Numbered from the stretch's first letter, positions 7,031 to 15,778 are shown. The stretch: 64,000 bases of DNA from Roseivivax isoporae LMG 25204 (GCF_000521865.1 NZ_JAME01000022.1:1-64000); one strand, 5' to 3'. Notes: a model not told the origin generated them from the sequence alone. Numbers and translations are program-made.

Positions 7031-8101
7031 TCAAGATCGTGCCGCTACCCATATCTTGAATCGCCCCTGGCCGGTCACCTCGCGGATCAGGCCTCGCGCT
7101 TCCATCCAGGCAATATTGCGTTGAACGGCGGCACGGCTAGCGTTGGTCAGGACCTCGCCCATCGGGGTAGAGACAAGGGGCCATTCGGTAAGCACAGCGC
7201 GCAAGGCGCGCGGGGTCTTGCCCGAAAGCGGTGTCATTTCGGCTTCCGCCCGCGCTGACCATGCTTCGACATCGTCTAGGTGCCGCATTGCTGTCAGACA
7301 TGCCGTCTCCATCCCCTCAAGCCAACGCGCCAAACGATCAGCGGGTGGGCCGCCAGCGCGCAGCCCCCCTGCCCCACCCATGGCCAGAGGTGCAAAGACT
7401 GCTCCCTTGCCCTCGCTGGCCGCGATCCGCGCGGCCGTGACTGCCGCTTCCATTCGATCGCCCTGCTGCCCAAGGCCCGCAAGGCTCCAGAGGTGATAAC
7501 CCGCGCAGGCACGGGTTATCGGGTGCAGCTCGGCGGCTTGCGCCATCAGGTTCAGCCAACCGCCCGCGCGATCCGCGAAAGGCTCGGCGTCATCGACCAT
7601 GTTCTCGGGATCGCGACGATCGAGGAAGGCAGAAAGGTCCACCTCTGGGCCTGGTCCCCCTGTCAGACGACGTACCGCCCAACCGACACGCGCCAGTGCT
7701 GCGGGGTCCTCTTGAACGCCTGACAGGCGCATGGATATCCAAATAGCAATGCGATCCGGGCCAATGCGGTCACCCGCGAACCAGCTGAGGTCGGCAGCCT
7801 CGATCAGGGCAAGCCTGTGCCGCCATCCTTCCGGGCTGCGCTTCAGGCGGTCGTCCAGCGCGCCGACGCGACCGGCCACACGGGCAAGACGCGCGGCATG
7901 ACCTGCCTCTGCTTTCCGCCAATCGTCGAGGACCTCGCCTTCACGCAGTTCGGCCCGTGGTCCTGGTGGCAAGTAATCCGGCTCCTCTTCCATCGGACCG
8001 GGCAGGAACCAAAGATCGTCTTCGGACGACTGTTCCACCTCCTCAGCGTCGAGGAAGAGAGCGTCCGATTCATCATGAAAGGCAGGCACTTGAGGCTTCA
8101 T
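7031..8101 (-). CDS. DUF1612/helix-turn-helix protein (RHE_PE00001 family)
   Basis: A 356-residue protein of unknown function, probably DNA-binding. The N-terminal part is acidic (DAEEVEQSSEDDLWFLPG), the middle is alpha-helical (LDDRLKRSPEGWRHRLALIE...). The C-terminal domain has a winged-helix-like segment, PMGEVLTNASRAAVQRNIAW then GLIREVTGQGRFKIW. In alphaproteobacteria this family recurs next to serine recombinases and transposons, and here it is divergent from one at 8328. A truncated second copy lies at 3842-4050. The ATG at 8101 opens straight onto the intergenic region shared with the recombinase. Confidence 0.7.
   Translation of the reverse strand: MKPQVPAFHDESDALFLDAEEVEQSSEDDLWFLPGPMEEEPDYLPPGPRAELREGEVLDDWRKAEAGHAARLARVAGRVGALDDRLKRSPEGWRHRLALIEAADLSWFAGDRIGPDRIAIWISMRLSGVQEDPAALARVGWAVRRLTGGPGPEVDLSAFLDRRDPENMVDDAEPFADRAGGWLNLMAQAAELHPITRACAGYHLWSLAGLGQQGDRMEAAVTAARIAASEGKGAVFAPLAMGGAGGLRAGGPPADRLARWLEGMETACLTAMRHLDDVEAWSARAEAEMTPLSGKTPRALRAVLTEWPLVSTPMGEVLTNASRAAVQRNIAWMEARGLIREVTGQGRFKIWVAARS
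7062..7241 (-). repeat. 180-bp direct repeat, copy 2 (right of mer module)
   Basis: Gap-free partner of 3864-4043, same orientation, inside the 3' end of the intact DUF1612 gene. The two copies are about 3.2 kb apart. Confidence 0.85.
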
Positions 8102-8272
8102 ATGTGCAAAATACTGGAATTTTGCTTTTTACCCAAGGGTTTTGTCGGAATGCGCCCGCGCTCCTTATATTGCATGCGCGCGGCACGGTCTGCCAGAACT
8201 CTCTGATCGCGCTCAGCCTATGCAAACTAAGGGATTTCTGATGAGCAGTGCCACAGAGCACGCTCTTGCATT

Positions 8273-8291
8273 CGTTTACAAACGGTCGTTT
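8273..8291. promoter_or_regulatory. Interlocked dyads upstream of the recombinase (candidate res/operator)
   Basis: The sequence CGTTT-AC-AAACG-GT-CGTTT forms two overlapping 5-bp inverted repeats, each with a 2-bp centre. A further GCAAACGG lies at 8311-8318 and a GCAAACTAA at 8222-8230. It sits between the divergent DUF1612 and recombinase genes, where resolvases normally bind their own recombination and control site. Confidence 0.45.
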
Positions 8292-8327
8292 AGTAGCCAT
8301 ACCTTAAATTGCAAACGGCCCGATTTC

Positions 8328-9209
8328 ATGCCCCTGATAGGCTATGCGCGCGTATCCACAGAGGATCAGACCCCCCTGCCCCAGTCCGAGGCGCTGCAAT
8401 CGGCGGGCTGTGCCGAGATCTTTGAAGAGCACGCCTCAGGCAGCAATCGCGCGCGTCCTGTGCTTGCGCGCGTGCTCGAACGCGTCCAGAGCGGCGACAC
8501 ATTGGTTGTCGTGCGAATTGATCGGCTTGCGCGGTCTCTGTCGCACTTGCTGGAGGTGATCGAACGTCTGGAGGCCAAGGGAGCTTTCTTCCGCTCGCTG
8601 CAGGATCCAATCGACACCGCCTCCCCTCAAGGAAAATTCACATTGCAGGTTCTGGGCGCCGCGGCCGAGTTCGAGCGCGCGCTGATACGTGAGCGCACAA
8701 AGGCCGGGCTTGCCTCTGCGCGCGCCAAGGGTCGCGTTGGTGGCAATCCTGGGCTTCGCACCAAAGACCCCGCCGCGCTGCGCAAGGTGCGGCTGGCGCG
8801 ACAGGACGGCTACATGGAGCGCCTGAACGAAACCGCGCAGGATTGGGTGCCCCACGTGCGACGCCTACGGCCGGATATGGCCTGGGAAGATGTCTTGCGA
8901 ATCATTAATGGCCCCCTGCCCCACGACCGGCACTGGACCCAAAGCCGCCTACTCCGTGCTGTGAAAGCCTATGTCCGTGACGGGTTTCTGCTAGATGAAG
9001 TGCTTGGCCGCGCCGGACGCCGCGAAACCGATGACCGCCTGCCAGCTATCGTGGCTGCCATCAAAGGCTCGGACCCGGAAATCACACTGCAGGCGATCTG
9101 CGACCGGCTGGAATCGATGCGTGAGCGCACCCCTCGAGGCCGCACTAGCTGGCAGCCGTCTTCGGTCAAAATGCTGCTTGAGCGTGCGGAAAAGTTGGGG
9201 CTCCTCTGA
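8328..9209 (+). CDS. Serine recombinase (Tn3-type resolvase/invertase)
   Basis: A protein of 293 residues. The catalytic domain begins LIGYARVSTEDQ with the nucleophile Ser10. It continues with HASGSNRARPVLARVLERVQ, the VVRIDRLARSLSHLL block and EFERALIRERTKAGLASARAKGR, all typical of the resolvase family. About 110 extra residues follow the normal helix-turn-helix position, so the protein is longer than a standard 180-200 residue resolvase. An extended C-terminus is common in recombinases linked to DUF1612 genes. No Tn3-type transposase is in the window, so the parent transposon is incomplete or the gene serves plasmid multimer resolution. An upstream in-frame start would add about 60 non-conserved residues; 8328 is preferred. 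Confidence 0.88.
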   Translation: MPLIGYARVSTEDQTPLPQSEALQSAGCAEIFEEHASGSNRARPVLARVLERVQSGDTLVVVRIDRLARSLSHLLEVIERLEAKGAFFRSLQDPIDTASPQGKFTLQVLGAAAEFERALIRERTKAGLASARAKGRVGGNPGLRTKDPAALRKVRLARQDGYMERLNETAQDWVPHVRRLRPDMAWEDVLRIINGPLPHDRHWTQSRLLRAVKAYVRDGFLLDEVLGRAGRRETDDRLPAIVAAIKGSDPEITLQAICDRLESMRERTPRGRTSWQPSSVKMLLERAEKLGLL

Positions 9210-9343
9210 ACACGACACTTGTGTTGGCCTGACGGATTGCCACTAAATCTAGAAAGTGCTTGCACGAATCTGGGTGGTCGGGCAATAGTCTCGAAAAATA
9301 ACGCGCGGTCACATAAAAAACGCGCCCACGGATCGGGGCAGAC

Positions 9344-10537
9344 ATGAGCGAAGCAGAACAGGATCTAGATATCGCCATCGGGCACTACGCGGAACTTCTC
9401 GCGTCGAACCTGCATGCTCAGCGCGCTGCACACTTCCCACCGGATGCAAAGAAGGTGATGCGCACTTTGACCAGCGGCGAAGCTGCTGAACTCCTTGGTG
9501 TCGACCATACCTATCTTCGGAAGCTTCATCGAGAAGGAAAGATCGTTGACGTCGAGACGACGGCTGGAAGTCATCGTCGCTATACGCTCGACGATATCTG
9601 GGAAATCCGTCAGACGCTTGAAGGAAATGCAAAGAAGTCTGGAACTTACGTGCCTGGACGTCGCGACGGTGACGAGCTTCAAGTCGTTTCAGTGGTGAAC
9701 TTCAAGGGCGGATCGGGCAAAACGACGACGTCTGCTCACCTCGCTCAGCGCTTGGCGCTCAAGGGGTACAGGGTTCTTGCGATCGATCTCGACCCCCAAG
9801 CATCTCTTTCGGCTCTTCACGGAATCCAGCCAGAACTCGACCTCATGGAGGGCGGAACCCTCTACGATGCCGTTCGCTATGACGATCCGGTTCCGATCGC
9901 CGAAGTGATCCGCAAAACCTACATCCGCGGCCTTGATCTTATCCCGGGCAACCTTGAACTCATGGAGTTCGAGCACGAGACGCCTGCTGCGATCCAGCGA
10001 GGCGGAGCGAAGGCGTTCTTCGCGAGAGTTCATGACGCACTCGATAGTGTTGAAGCGAACTACGACGTTGTTGTGATCGACTGTCCGCCGCAACTTGGTT
10101 TCTTGACGATGTCAGCACTTTCCGCGTCCTCGGGTGTGCTCGTGACGGTTCACCCGCAGATGCTTGACCTTATGTCGATGTCCCAATTCCTGCGAATGAC
10201 TGCGGATCTCCTTGGAGTAATCAGGGATGCAGGCGCCAATCTGCGCTTCGATTGGCTTCGCTTCTTGCCAACGCGATACAAAGTCGGCGACGCGCCACAG
10301 ACCGAAGTCATCGCCTTCATTCGCGGGCTCTTTGGGAGGTCGGTCCTGACCAATCACATGGTTGAGTCGACCGCAATTTCTGATGCCGGCTTGACCAAGC
10401 AAACGCTCTACGAAGCTGACAAGAAGGACTTCACGCGTCAGACGTTTGATCGTGCGATCGAATCTATGAACGCAGTGAACGATGAGATCGCTGAAATCAT
10501 CCAGAACACATGGGGGCGGAATGGCAAGAAAGCCTAA
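9344..10537 (+). CDS. repA: RepA, ParA-type partition ATPase of the repABC locus
   Basis: The partition ATPase and autorepressor of a repABC plasmid, 397 residues. An N-terminal helix-turn-helix (LTSGEAAELLGVDHTYLRKL, residues 42-61) precedes the ParA ATPase core. The deviant Walker A motif KGGSGKTT is at residues 121-128, and the Walker B-like VVVIDCPPQLG follows. RepA with RepB moves plasmid copies to daughter cells and represses the operon. The last 17 bases overlap the repB start, so translation is coupled. The 134-bp upstream gap should hold the operon promoter, but I could not fix the boxes. Confidence 0.93.
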   Translation: MSEAEQDLDIAIGHYAELLASNLHAQRAAHFPPDAKKVMRTLTSGEAAELLGVDHTYLRKLHREGKIVDVETTAGSHRRYTLDDIWEIRQTLEGNAKKSGTYVPGRRDGDELQVVSVVNFKGGSGKTTTSAHLAQRLALKGYRVLAIDLDPQASLSALHGIQPELDLMEGGTLYDAVRYDDPVPIAEVIRKTYIRGLDLIPGNLELMEFEHETPAAIQRGGAKAFFARVHDALDSVEANYDVVVIDCPPQLGFLTMSALSASSGVLVTVHPQMLDLMSMSQFLRMTADLLGVIRDAGANLRFDWLRFLPTRYKVGDAPQTEVIAFIRGLFGRSVLTNHMVESTAISDAGLTKQTLYEADKKDFTRQTFDRAIESMNAVNDEIAEIIQNTWGRNGKKA

Positions 10538-11450
10538 ACTTGGCCTGCCGCTGCAGACCCTTCGCAACGCTCCTGACGCTCTTGAAGGGCGCCGACTGCG
10601 TGGCGGTGTTTTTGAGATCGATCCGGCGCAGATTGTTACCGAAGGACGGTTGGATGACAGGCTTCAGATTGACGTTGAGGGCCTGAAGAACTCTATTTCC
10701 AAGAACGGTCAGCGTGTGCCTGTCTTGGTCCGCCCACTGGAAGGCGATCGCTACAACCTGATCTATGGCCGCAGACGCTTGGAAGCATGTCGCGAACTCG
10801 GTATCAAAGTTCGAGCCATCGTCACAGAGGTTGAAGGTGATCAAGCGCTTCGAGATCAGCTTCTCGAGAACCAAGAGCGTCGTGATCTGAGCTTTATTGA
10901 GCGTGCGCTCGTTGCGACGGCACTTCTGGACGGTGATCATTTGGAAGGGGCTGAGCGCACCAATCGAGGTGTCGCCGAAGTCCTTAACCTCCACGAAGCT
11001 GGGGTTTCACAACTCTTGAGTGTCGTTCGGACGGTCGGCGAGGAACTCATCCAGGCAATTGGTGCGGCTCCCGGGATTGGTCGCCCGAGATGGGAAGAGC
11101 TCAAAAAGGCTTTGGGTGCCTACGACGGTGATCGAGACCAACTGCAAGCCGTAGCTCATGCAGCCAAGTCCGAAAGTTCCGGCTCGGTCGATGAGGTTTC
11201 TGAGCGTGCGTTTCTCGCAGTTCTGGCAGCTGCGAAGAGAGCAGAGAAGAAAGCAAGCCCGTCTAGAAAGGGTGTGCCTGCTTTGGCGATCCCCGGTGTT
11301 GGAGCTGCGACGGTCAAGACCGGCCGCCAAGGCAAGCAGCTCAAACTTGATCTAACTACGGATGAACCTGATTTTATCAGCTGGTTGGAGGGCAACGCCC
11401 CAAAGCTGATTACCGAGCTTCATGAGCGCTGGAAGCGTTCAGGAGACTGA
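10521..11450 (+). CDS. repB: RepB, ParB-type partition protein of the repABC locus
   Basis: The centromere-binding partner of RepA, 309 residues. Features seen in order are a conserved RepB start (MARKPKLGLPLQTLRNAP), the ParB nuclease-like N-domain with YGRRRLEACRELG and ENQERRDLSFIERA, and the helix-turn-helix core around NRGVAEVLNLHEAGVSQLLS. The C-terminus is a dimerisation region. It should bind the palindromes found just after repC. The start at 10521 lies inside the last codons of repA. Confidence 0.93.
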   Translation: MARKPKLGLPLQTLRNAPDALEGRRLRGGVFEIDPAQIVTEGRLDDRLQIDVEGLKNSISKNGQRVPVLVRPLEGDRYNLIYGRRRLEACRELGIKVRAIVTEVEGDQALRDQLLENQERRDLSFIERALVATALLDGDHLEGAERTNRGVAEVLNLHEAGVSQLLSVVRTVGEELIQAIGAAPGIGRPRWEELKKALGAYDGDRDQLQAVAHAAKSESSGSVDEVSERAFLAVLAAAKRAEKKASPSRKGVPALAIPGVGAATVKTGRQGKQLKLDLTTDEPDFISWLEGNAPKLITELHERWKRSGD

Positions 11451-11486
11451 GGAAGAGCAACCAACAAGAAGGAGGCACGATACAGG

Positions 11487-11526
11487 CAAAAAGAAAAAGG
11501 CCCCGAGAAGCTAGCTTCACGAGACC
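11487..11526 (-). terminator. Intrinsic terminator of the counter-transcribed RNA
   Basis: The hairpin occupies 11499-11526, with arms GGTCTCGTGAAGC and GCTTCTCGGGGCC pairing with two G-U pairs and one mismatch. On the minus strand it is followed by TTTTTCTTTTT (11488-11498). Confidence 0.85.
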
Positions 11527-11579
11527 TTTGTAAGGTTTCGCACCGGGATCAGCCCGCTACAAAATCTCAGTTTTCGCAC
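11499..11579 (-). ncRNA. Counter-transcribed RNA (incA-type) between repB and repC
   Basis: An antisense RNA of about 80 nt is inferred in the repB-repC gap on the minus strand, the position where all studied repABC plasmids encode the RNA that restrains repC and determines incompatibility. Support comes from a -35/-10 pair upstream (11585-11613) and a strong intrinsic terminator at the far end. The exact 5' end is estimated from promoter spacing. Confidence 0.75.
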
Positions 11580-11584
11580 TTCTG

Positions 11585-11613
11585 AATGTAGCGTTCTGGC
11601 CCCTACCCCGCAA
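11585..11613 (-). promoter_or_regulatory. Promoter of the counter-transcribed RNA
   Basis: On the minus strand TTGCGG (11608-11613) and TACATT (11585-11590) are separated by 17 bp, a near-consensus sigma-70 arrangement. Initiation would fall near 11578. Confidence 0.6.
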
Positions 11614-11663
11614 GCGCAAAGCGATTCGCGGGCCCTAGAATTTTTGTCTTCGTGGATATTTTC

Positions 11664-12875
11664 ATGGAGTACACACCAATCTCGCCGTTTATGCGGCCGA
11701 TTTCGCAGGCCCATTTGCGCGTCATTGAGCGACCCGAGGCATCTGTTCCAGCCAGACCCGTTAACAAGTGGGAACTCCTGCGCGAGCTCTCCAAGGCGCA
11801 AGCGGCCTTTGGGGTCTCGGAACGTGATCTGACGGTTTTGCAGGGGCTCCTCAGCTTCTTTCCGGACGATGCGCTTGGCGGGAACGCCGAGATGGTCGTC
11901 TTCCCCTCGAACAAGGCGATCTGTGAGCGCCTGAATGGTATGCCCTGCTCCACGATGCGTCGTCACCTCGCGCGTCTTGTCGAGGCTGGCTTGCTCCAGC
12001 GGCGCGATAGCCCCAATGGGAAGCGTTACGTCCGCAAGCACGGCGAAGATCGCGTTGCCTTTGGCTTCGATCTTTCCCCGCTCTACAGTCAGTCCGAGGA
12101 GATAGCACGGGCCGCAGAGGCCGTACGTGAGGCTGAGGAGCGCGTCAGGCGCCTGAGAGAGGTCGTAAGCCTCATGCGACGCGACCTCGCGGCCCTCGCC
12201 GAGTTCGGAGACGAGATACAGCCCGGCCTAGGCTTCTGGGATCAGCTTCGCGACAAGGCTGCACTCACAGCCCGCGCGCTTCGCCGCAAGCTTTCAATTG
12301 AGGACCTCGCGGCCTATCGAGCCGACCTTGAAGCTCTCCTTGACCAGGCACGCAACATCATTGATGGCCCTGAAACAGAAGAAATGAACACCAATGATGC
12401 CCATTCTGAGCGTCACCATCATAATTCAAATAAAGAATCTATAGATCTTGAACCTGCTTTAGAAAAAAGCGGGGCGGCGGCGGGTGTGCCAGATGTGGAC
12501 ACGGATGAGCCTGTGGCTGACGTCGATGAACAGGACACAAGACACCTGCCAAAGATCCCGCTGCACCTAGTGATCGCGGCATGTCCCTCGCTTAAGACCT
12601 TCTACCAAGGTGAGATCCGGCATTGGCATCAGCTCTTCGATGCGGCGTGCCATGTGCGGCCAGCCATGGGAATCAGTGCGTCTGCATGGGAAGAAGCACA
12701 GCGGTTCATGGGTCCGGAGCAAGCGTCGATCGTCGTTGCTGCCATGCTGGAACGCTTCGCCGACATAAGATCGCCTGGTGGATACTTGCGAGCTCTGACT
12801 GCCAAAGCTGCGGCAGGCGAGTTTTCCTGTGGCCCAATGGTCATGGCATTGATTGGCCGGCGGAACGCGGCTTAA
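11664..12875 (+). CDS. repC: RepC, replication initiator of the repABC locus
   Basis: The replication initiator, 403 residues. The N-terminal domain has a winged helix (NKAICERLNGMPCSTMRRHL then VEAGLLQRRDSPNGKRYV) followed by a coiled region (EEIARAAEAVREAEERVRRL). The C-terminal domain ends ERFADIRSPGGYLRALTAKA, a hallmark of RepC. In studied repABC plasmids the origin lies within repC. An alternative GTG start at 11652 is in frame; the ATG at 11664 begins the usual first residues. Translation is presumably controlled by the antisense RNA just upstream. The stop codon overlaps the first palindrome. Confidence 0.93.
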   Translation: MEYTPISPFMRPISQAHLRVIERPEASVPARPVNKWELLRELSKAQAAFGVSERDLTVLQGLLSFFPDDALGGNAEMVVFPSNKAICERLNGMPCSTMRRHLARLVEAGLLQRRDSPNGKRYVRKHGEDRVAFGFDLSPLYSQSEEIARAAEAVREAEERVRRLREVVSLMRRDLAALAEFGDEIQPGLGFWDQLRDKAALTARALRRKLSIEDLAAYRADLEALLDQARNIIDGPETEEMNTNDAHSERHHHNSNKESIDLEPALEKSGAAAGVPDVDTDEPVADVDEQDTRHLPKIPLHLVIAACPSLKTFYQGEIRHWHQLFDAACHVRPAMGISASAWEEAQRFMGPEQASIVVAAMLERFADIRSPGGYLRALTAKAAAGEFSCGPMVMALIGRRNAA

Positions 12876-12885
12876 CAGCTGTTAA
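12872..12885. repeat. Candidate parS palindrome, copy 1
   Basis: A perfect 14-bp palindrome, TTAACAGCTGTTAA, overlapping the repC stop codon. Palindromes of this size with a CAGCTG centre next to repC are the partition sites of Roseobacter-group repABC plasmids (established knowledge). The flanking bases differ from those of copy 2. Confidence 0.78.
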
Positions 12886-12917
12886 ACTCCGATCTCGTGC
12901 GGCTGGCATGGCATAAC

Positions 12918-12931
12918 TTAACAGCTGTTAA
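12918..12931. repeat. Candidate parS palindrome, copy 2
   Basis: An identical TTAACAGCTGTTAA, 46 bp downstream of copy 1 (start to start). Two copies in phase after repC fit a RepB loading site. Confidence 0.78.
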
Positions 12932-14095
12932 GTAGGCTCTCGGCACACAAACGGTGTTCGAGAGAGAAAAGTTAGGGGGTTGAGGTGTGGCGGTATTTGA
13001 GATCGTGAAAGTGGCTTTCGCCTTCGTCCCGGCGAAGCTCTGATGACGAGGGCATCCCGATCATCATGGTAAAACCTCAGCTGGTGACCATCGCTGCTAG
13101 TAGCGCAAAGGCGGCTAGCGAAGAACATACAGAGCGTTGCGCTGCAGCCAACCTAGCAGTTGCGCGCCTCCGCGGCCCCTGCCCTTTTCGATGCCTGAGA
13201 TCTGATGATGAATACCCTCAACAATTGGCTCTACGCTATCCGGCGCCTGCTGACGGCGATTTGGGTCCTGGCCTCGGATATTCGCTTGGCCTTCATCGGT
13301 GCTAATGCCTGAGAGGTAGGTTGTGGATGTCTGTTGCATGATATCGTGGCTACGGGCCGTAGCGCACAAGGAGCAGACGATCGATGGTTGCCAAAACCGT
13401 TTGACCAAGGGCTCGATCCTCGAATTCCCGCGCGCGGGGAAGGGGGAGCCGGTAACTTCTCAGTCACTTCAATAATGGCGACATGGCCAACGACGCAATC
13501 GGTTCCTCAAGCGCAGCAGCTGGTTGCCAGCGGTCCGGCGTTCCGCTGATTTGGTCGTAGTGGACGACGAGGACATCGCAGAACAGCGGTTGCAACTCAA
13601 ACTCTTGATTTCATGACACCCGAACTCTTCAAAAGAGTGCATTGATGTTGGCTGCGGAATGATCTGATCCGTCAGATGGAGGAAAATGATTTAATAACAA
13701 TAGGTTATTGCGTTTTTTGGTATTCGCGATGAGAAATCATGCCCATAACAGCCTTCATCGACATGATTTCCCTTTCCAGGGTGCCGATCCGCTACATCGA
13801 CGGGAAGCCAAAGCATCAGCACGCTTTACGAAGAAGTTGGCAGTTGCGGACCGATTGAGCGGTCTGGGCTATCTCGTGAAGAAGGAACCGCCACAGGTCT
13901 AGCCGATGGGCCCTGTGGAAGTTCTGATCCCGTCGTACCAGTACAGTTCGGTGGCGGTTGGGTGTTTCATGGGTTTGGTCCACGAAAAGTAAAAGTGTTC
14001 TTCGGGTTTTGTGACTGACGGATGAGGGCCTTTGGGGTCCCTCAGATGGGTCCGGGCCGGGTTCCGGTCTGCCGTTCCTGATGAAGGGCATTCCC
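12932..14095. other. Gene-free stretch after the replication locus
   Basis: No frame in this 1.16-kb stretch has the look of a conserved protein; the longest open frames are under 100 codons and lack ribosome sites or recognisable motifs. An AT-rich patch lies near 13690-13725. It may contain decayed genes or origin-proximal structure, but nothing could be supported. Confidence 0.5.
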
Positions 14096-14566
14096 ATGCA
14101 AACAGGTGTCTTGCGCGTGCTGCGCGCAATCGCTGCCTCGTGGTGGCGACACAAGGAACTGCGCCGAACTGGCCAGCTAGAATTGGCACGGCGGCTCGAA
14201 CGCGAGACTGTCCTGCGTGATCTCGTCCATCTCAGGCAGGCGGCGACATTGCCGAATGCGCATGTGATCTGCGGCGAGGGCGGGACATTCATCCATCTCG
14301 GTTGGACCACCGTGTCGACCCTCGCGCCGATCGAGCGCTTTCCCTTGGCCACTCTTGCGGTCGCACGAGGGACCCCGTTCATCGATATCCGACCCGTCAC
14401 CGATGTCATCGCCTTCGCGAACTTGCCGCGGGTGACGCGGGACGGATCGGACGACTCTGAACCCTGGGGGCCCGGCAGGTCCGTGTCGCTGACCGACTAC
14501 ATCGATATGGTCGAAAAGCTCGGTGCCAGGATCATCAACGATCCGCGGCCCCGTCAGTCAATCTGA
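14096..14566 (+). CDS. Conserved plasmid protein of unknown function
   Basis: A 156-residue soluble protein that I do not recognise. The N-terminus is basic and helical (LRVLRAIAASWWRHKELRRTGQ...), and the middle reads GEGGTFIHLGWTTVSTL; there is no signal peptide or membrane segment. The start at 14096 was preferred because AAGGG lies 8 bp upstream, but an ATG at 14081 is possible. It is the first gene of the plus-strand accessory block, 40 bp ahead of the ArdC gene. Confidence 0.55.
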   Translation: MQTGVLRVLRAIAASWWRHKELRRTGQLELARRLERETVLRDLVHLRQAATLPNAHVICGEGGTFIHLGWTTVSTLAPIERFPLATLAVARGTPFIDIRPVTDVIAFANLPRVTRDGSDDSEPWGPGRSVSLTDYIDMVEKLGARIINDPRPRQSI

Positions 14567-14606
14567 TCACCATTCCCTCTCACCAACACACGAAAGGACG
14601 CCAGCC

Positions 14607-15545
14607 ATGGCCCGATCCCGCACGCCCAAATTCGATGCCTCTGAGGCCATCACAAACGAAATCATCCGTATCATCGAGCGCGGCGTTCTGCCTTGGCGCA
14701 AGCCCTGGACGGCTGGCGGTAGCTCCAGACCCTTGCGCGTGGGCGGTGAACCCTACCAGGGAGTGAACAACTTCCTGCTGACCATGCGAACCGTGATGGC
14801 GGGCCACAGCTCGCCCTTCTGGATGACGCTGCCGCAGGCCAATGCGTTGGACGCAAAGGTGCGCAAGGGAGAGAAATCCTCCGTCGTGGTCTACTATGGT
14901 CAAAGCCGGAAAGACGCCGGCGATGAGGATCAGCACAGGGAGAACGATGATCGTTCCGAGGAGGCCCGGATCTTCCGCTTCCAGAAATCCTACCGCGTGT
15001 TCAATGCCTGCCAGATCGAGGGTCTGCCCGACAGTTTCTACCCCGACCCGGAGCCCGTGCCTGAACATCCACCCTTCGAGCCCATCCCGCATATGCAGGC
15101 GTTTTTCGATGCCATCGACATCACGACCGTCTTCACAGGAACGGAGGCGTACTATTTGCCCCCCGTGGATAAGGTCTACATGCCGTCGATCGCGCGTTTC
15201 GAGAACCCGCGGAATTTCTACGGGGTCTGGGCCCATGAGCTGGCCCATGCCACCAAGGCGCGCCATCGGCTGAACCGCGATTTCGGGTTCTCGAAGTTTG
15301 GCAACACGTCCTATGCGCGCGAGGAGATCGTCGCGGAATTGACCTCGGTGTTCCTGGGTCAGACGCTCGGCTTCACGGCGCATACGCTCGAGATGAATGC
15401 CGCCTACCTCCACAACTGGTTGCGCGTTCTTCGGTCGGACAAGGGAGCGATCTTCAAGCACGCCGCCGATGCGCAACGTGCCTGCGACTACCTGATCGCA
15501 CGGTCGGAGGCGGGCAGGGCAGGGGGCCGCGCCGAGGCCGCCTGA
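14607..15545 (+). CDS. ardC: ArdC-like anti-restriction protein with zincin domain
   Basis: A 312-residue ArdC family protein. The N-terminal ssDNA-binding domain contains ITNEIIRIIERGVLPWRKPW and YQGVNNFLLTMRTVMAGHSS. The C-terminal metallopeptidase-like domain contains the HExxH-type motif in WAHELAHATKARHRL and a downstream SYAREEIVAELTSVFLGQ with the third ligand. ArdC proteins enter or are made early in the recipient and protect incoming plasmid DNA from restriction. A small gene of unknown function follows 23 bp downstream. All key residues of the zinc site are present. Confidence 0.85.
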   Translation: MARSRTPKFDASEAITNEIIRIIERGVLPWRKPWTAGGSSRPLRVGGEPYQGVNNFLLTMRTVMAGHSSPFWMTLPQANALDAKVRKGEKSSVVVYYGQSRKDAGDEDQHRENDDRSEEARIFRFQKSYRVFNACQIEGLPDSFYPDPEPVPEHPPFEPIPHMQAFFDAIDITTVFTGTEAYYLPPVDKVYMPSIARFENPRNFYGVWAHELAHATKARHRLNRDFGFSKFGNTSYAREEIVAELTSVFLGQTLGFTAHTLEMNAAYLHNWLRVLRSDKGAIFKHAADAQRACDYLIARSEAGRAGGRAEAA

Positions 15546-15568
15546 CCACAGCGAGAACGGAGACACCT

Positions 15569-15778
15569 ATGCCACGCAAGGAACCCAAGACGCTGCGGGT
15601 GGCCTGCTTCGCTGACGGCCGCCGCAAGATCATCGCCTTCAAGCGCAGTGCCTATTGGTGGAGCGCGTCCGAGGGTGCCTATCCACTCTCGGCAGCGCTC
15701 GAGACCATCAAGGAACAGGGCGGCTGGATCGAAACCATCCCCAACCCGAATTACCGACCCAAAGGGCTGTTAGGGTAG
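15569..15778 (+). CDS. Small conserved plasmid protein, unknown function
   Basis: A 69-residue, basic soluble protein (MPRKEPKTLRVACFADGRRK then AYWWSASEGAYPLSAALE). I have no family name for it. It follows the ArdC gene by 23 bp and has a GGAGACACC ribosome site. It is probably cotranscribed with ardC. The compact length, codon pattern and ribosome site support a real gene. Confidence 0.65.
   Translation: MPRKEPKTLRVACFADGRRKIIAFKRSAYWWSASEGAYPLSAALETIKEQGGWIETIPNPNYRPKGLLG

Noticed and set aside
14580-15566. A 328-codon minus-strand frame opposite the ArdC gene
   Set aside because: It has no conserved motifs and overlaps a well-supported gene along its full length.
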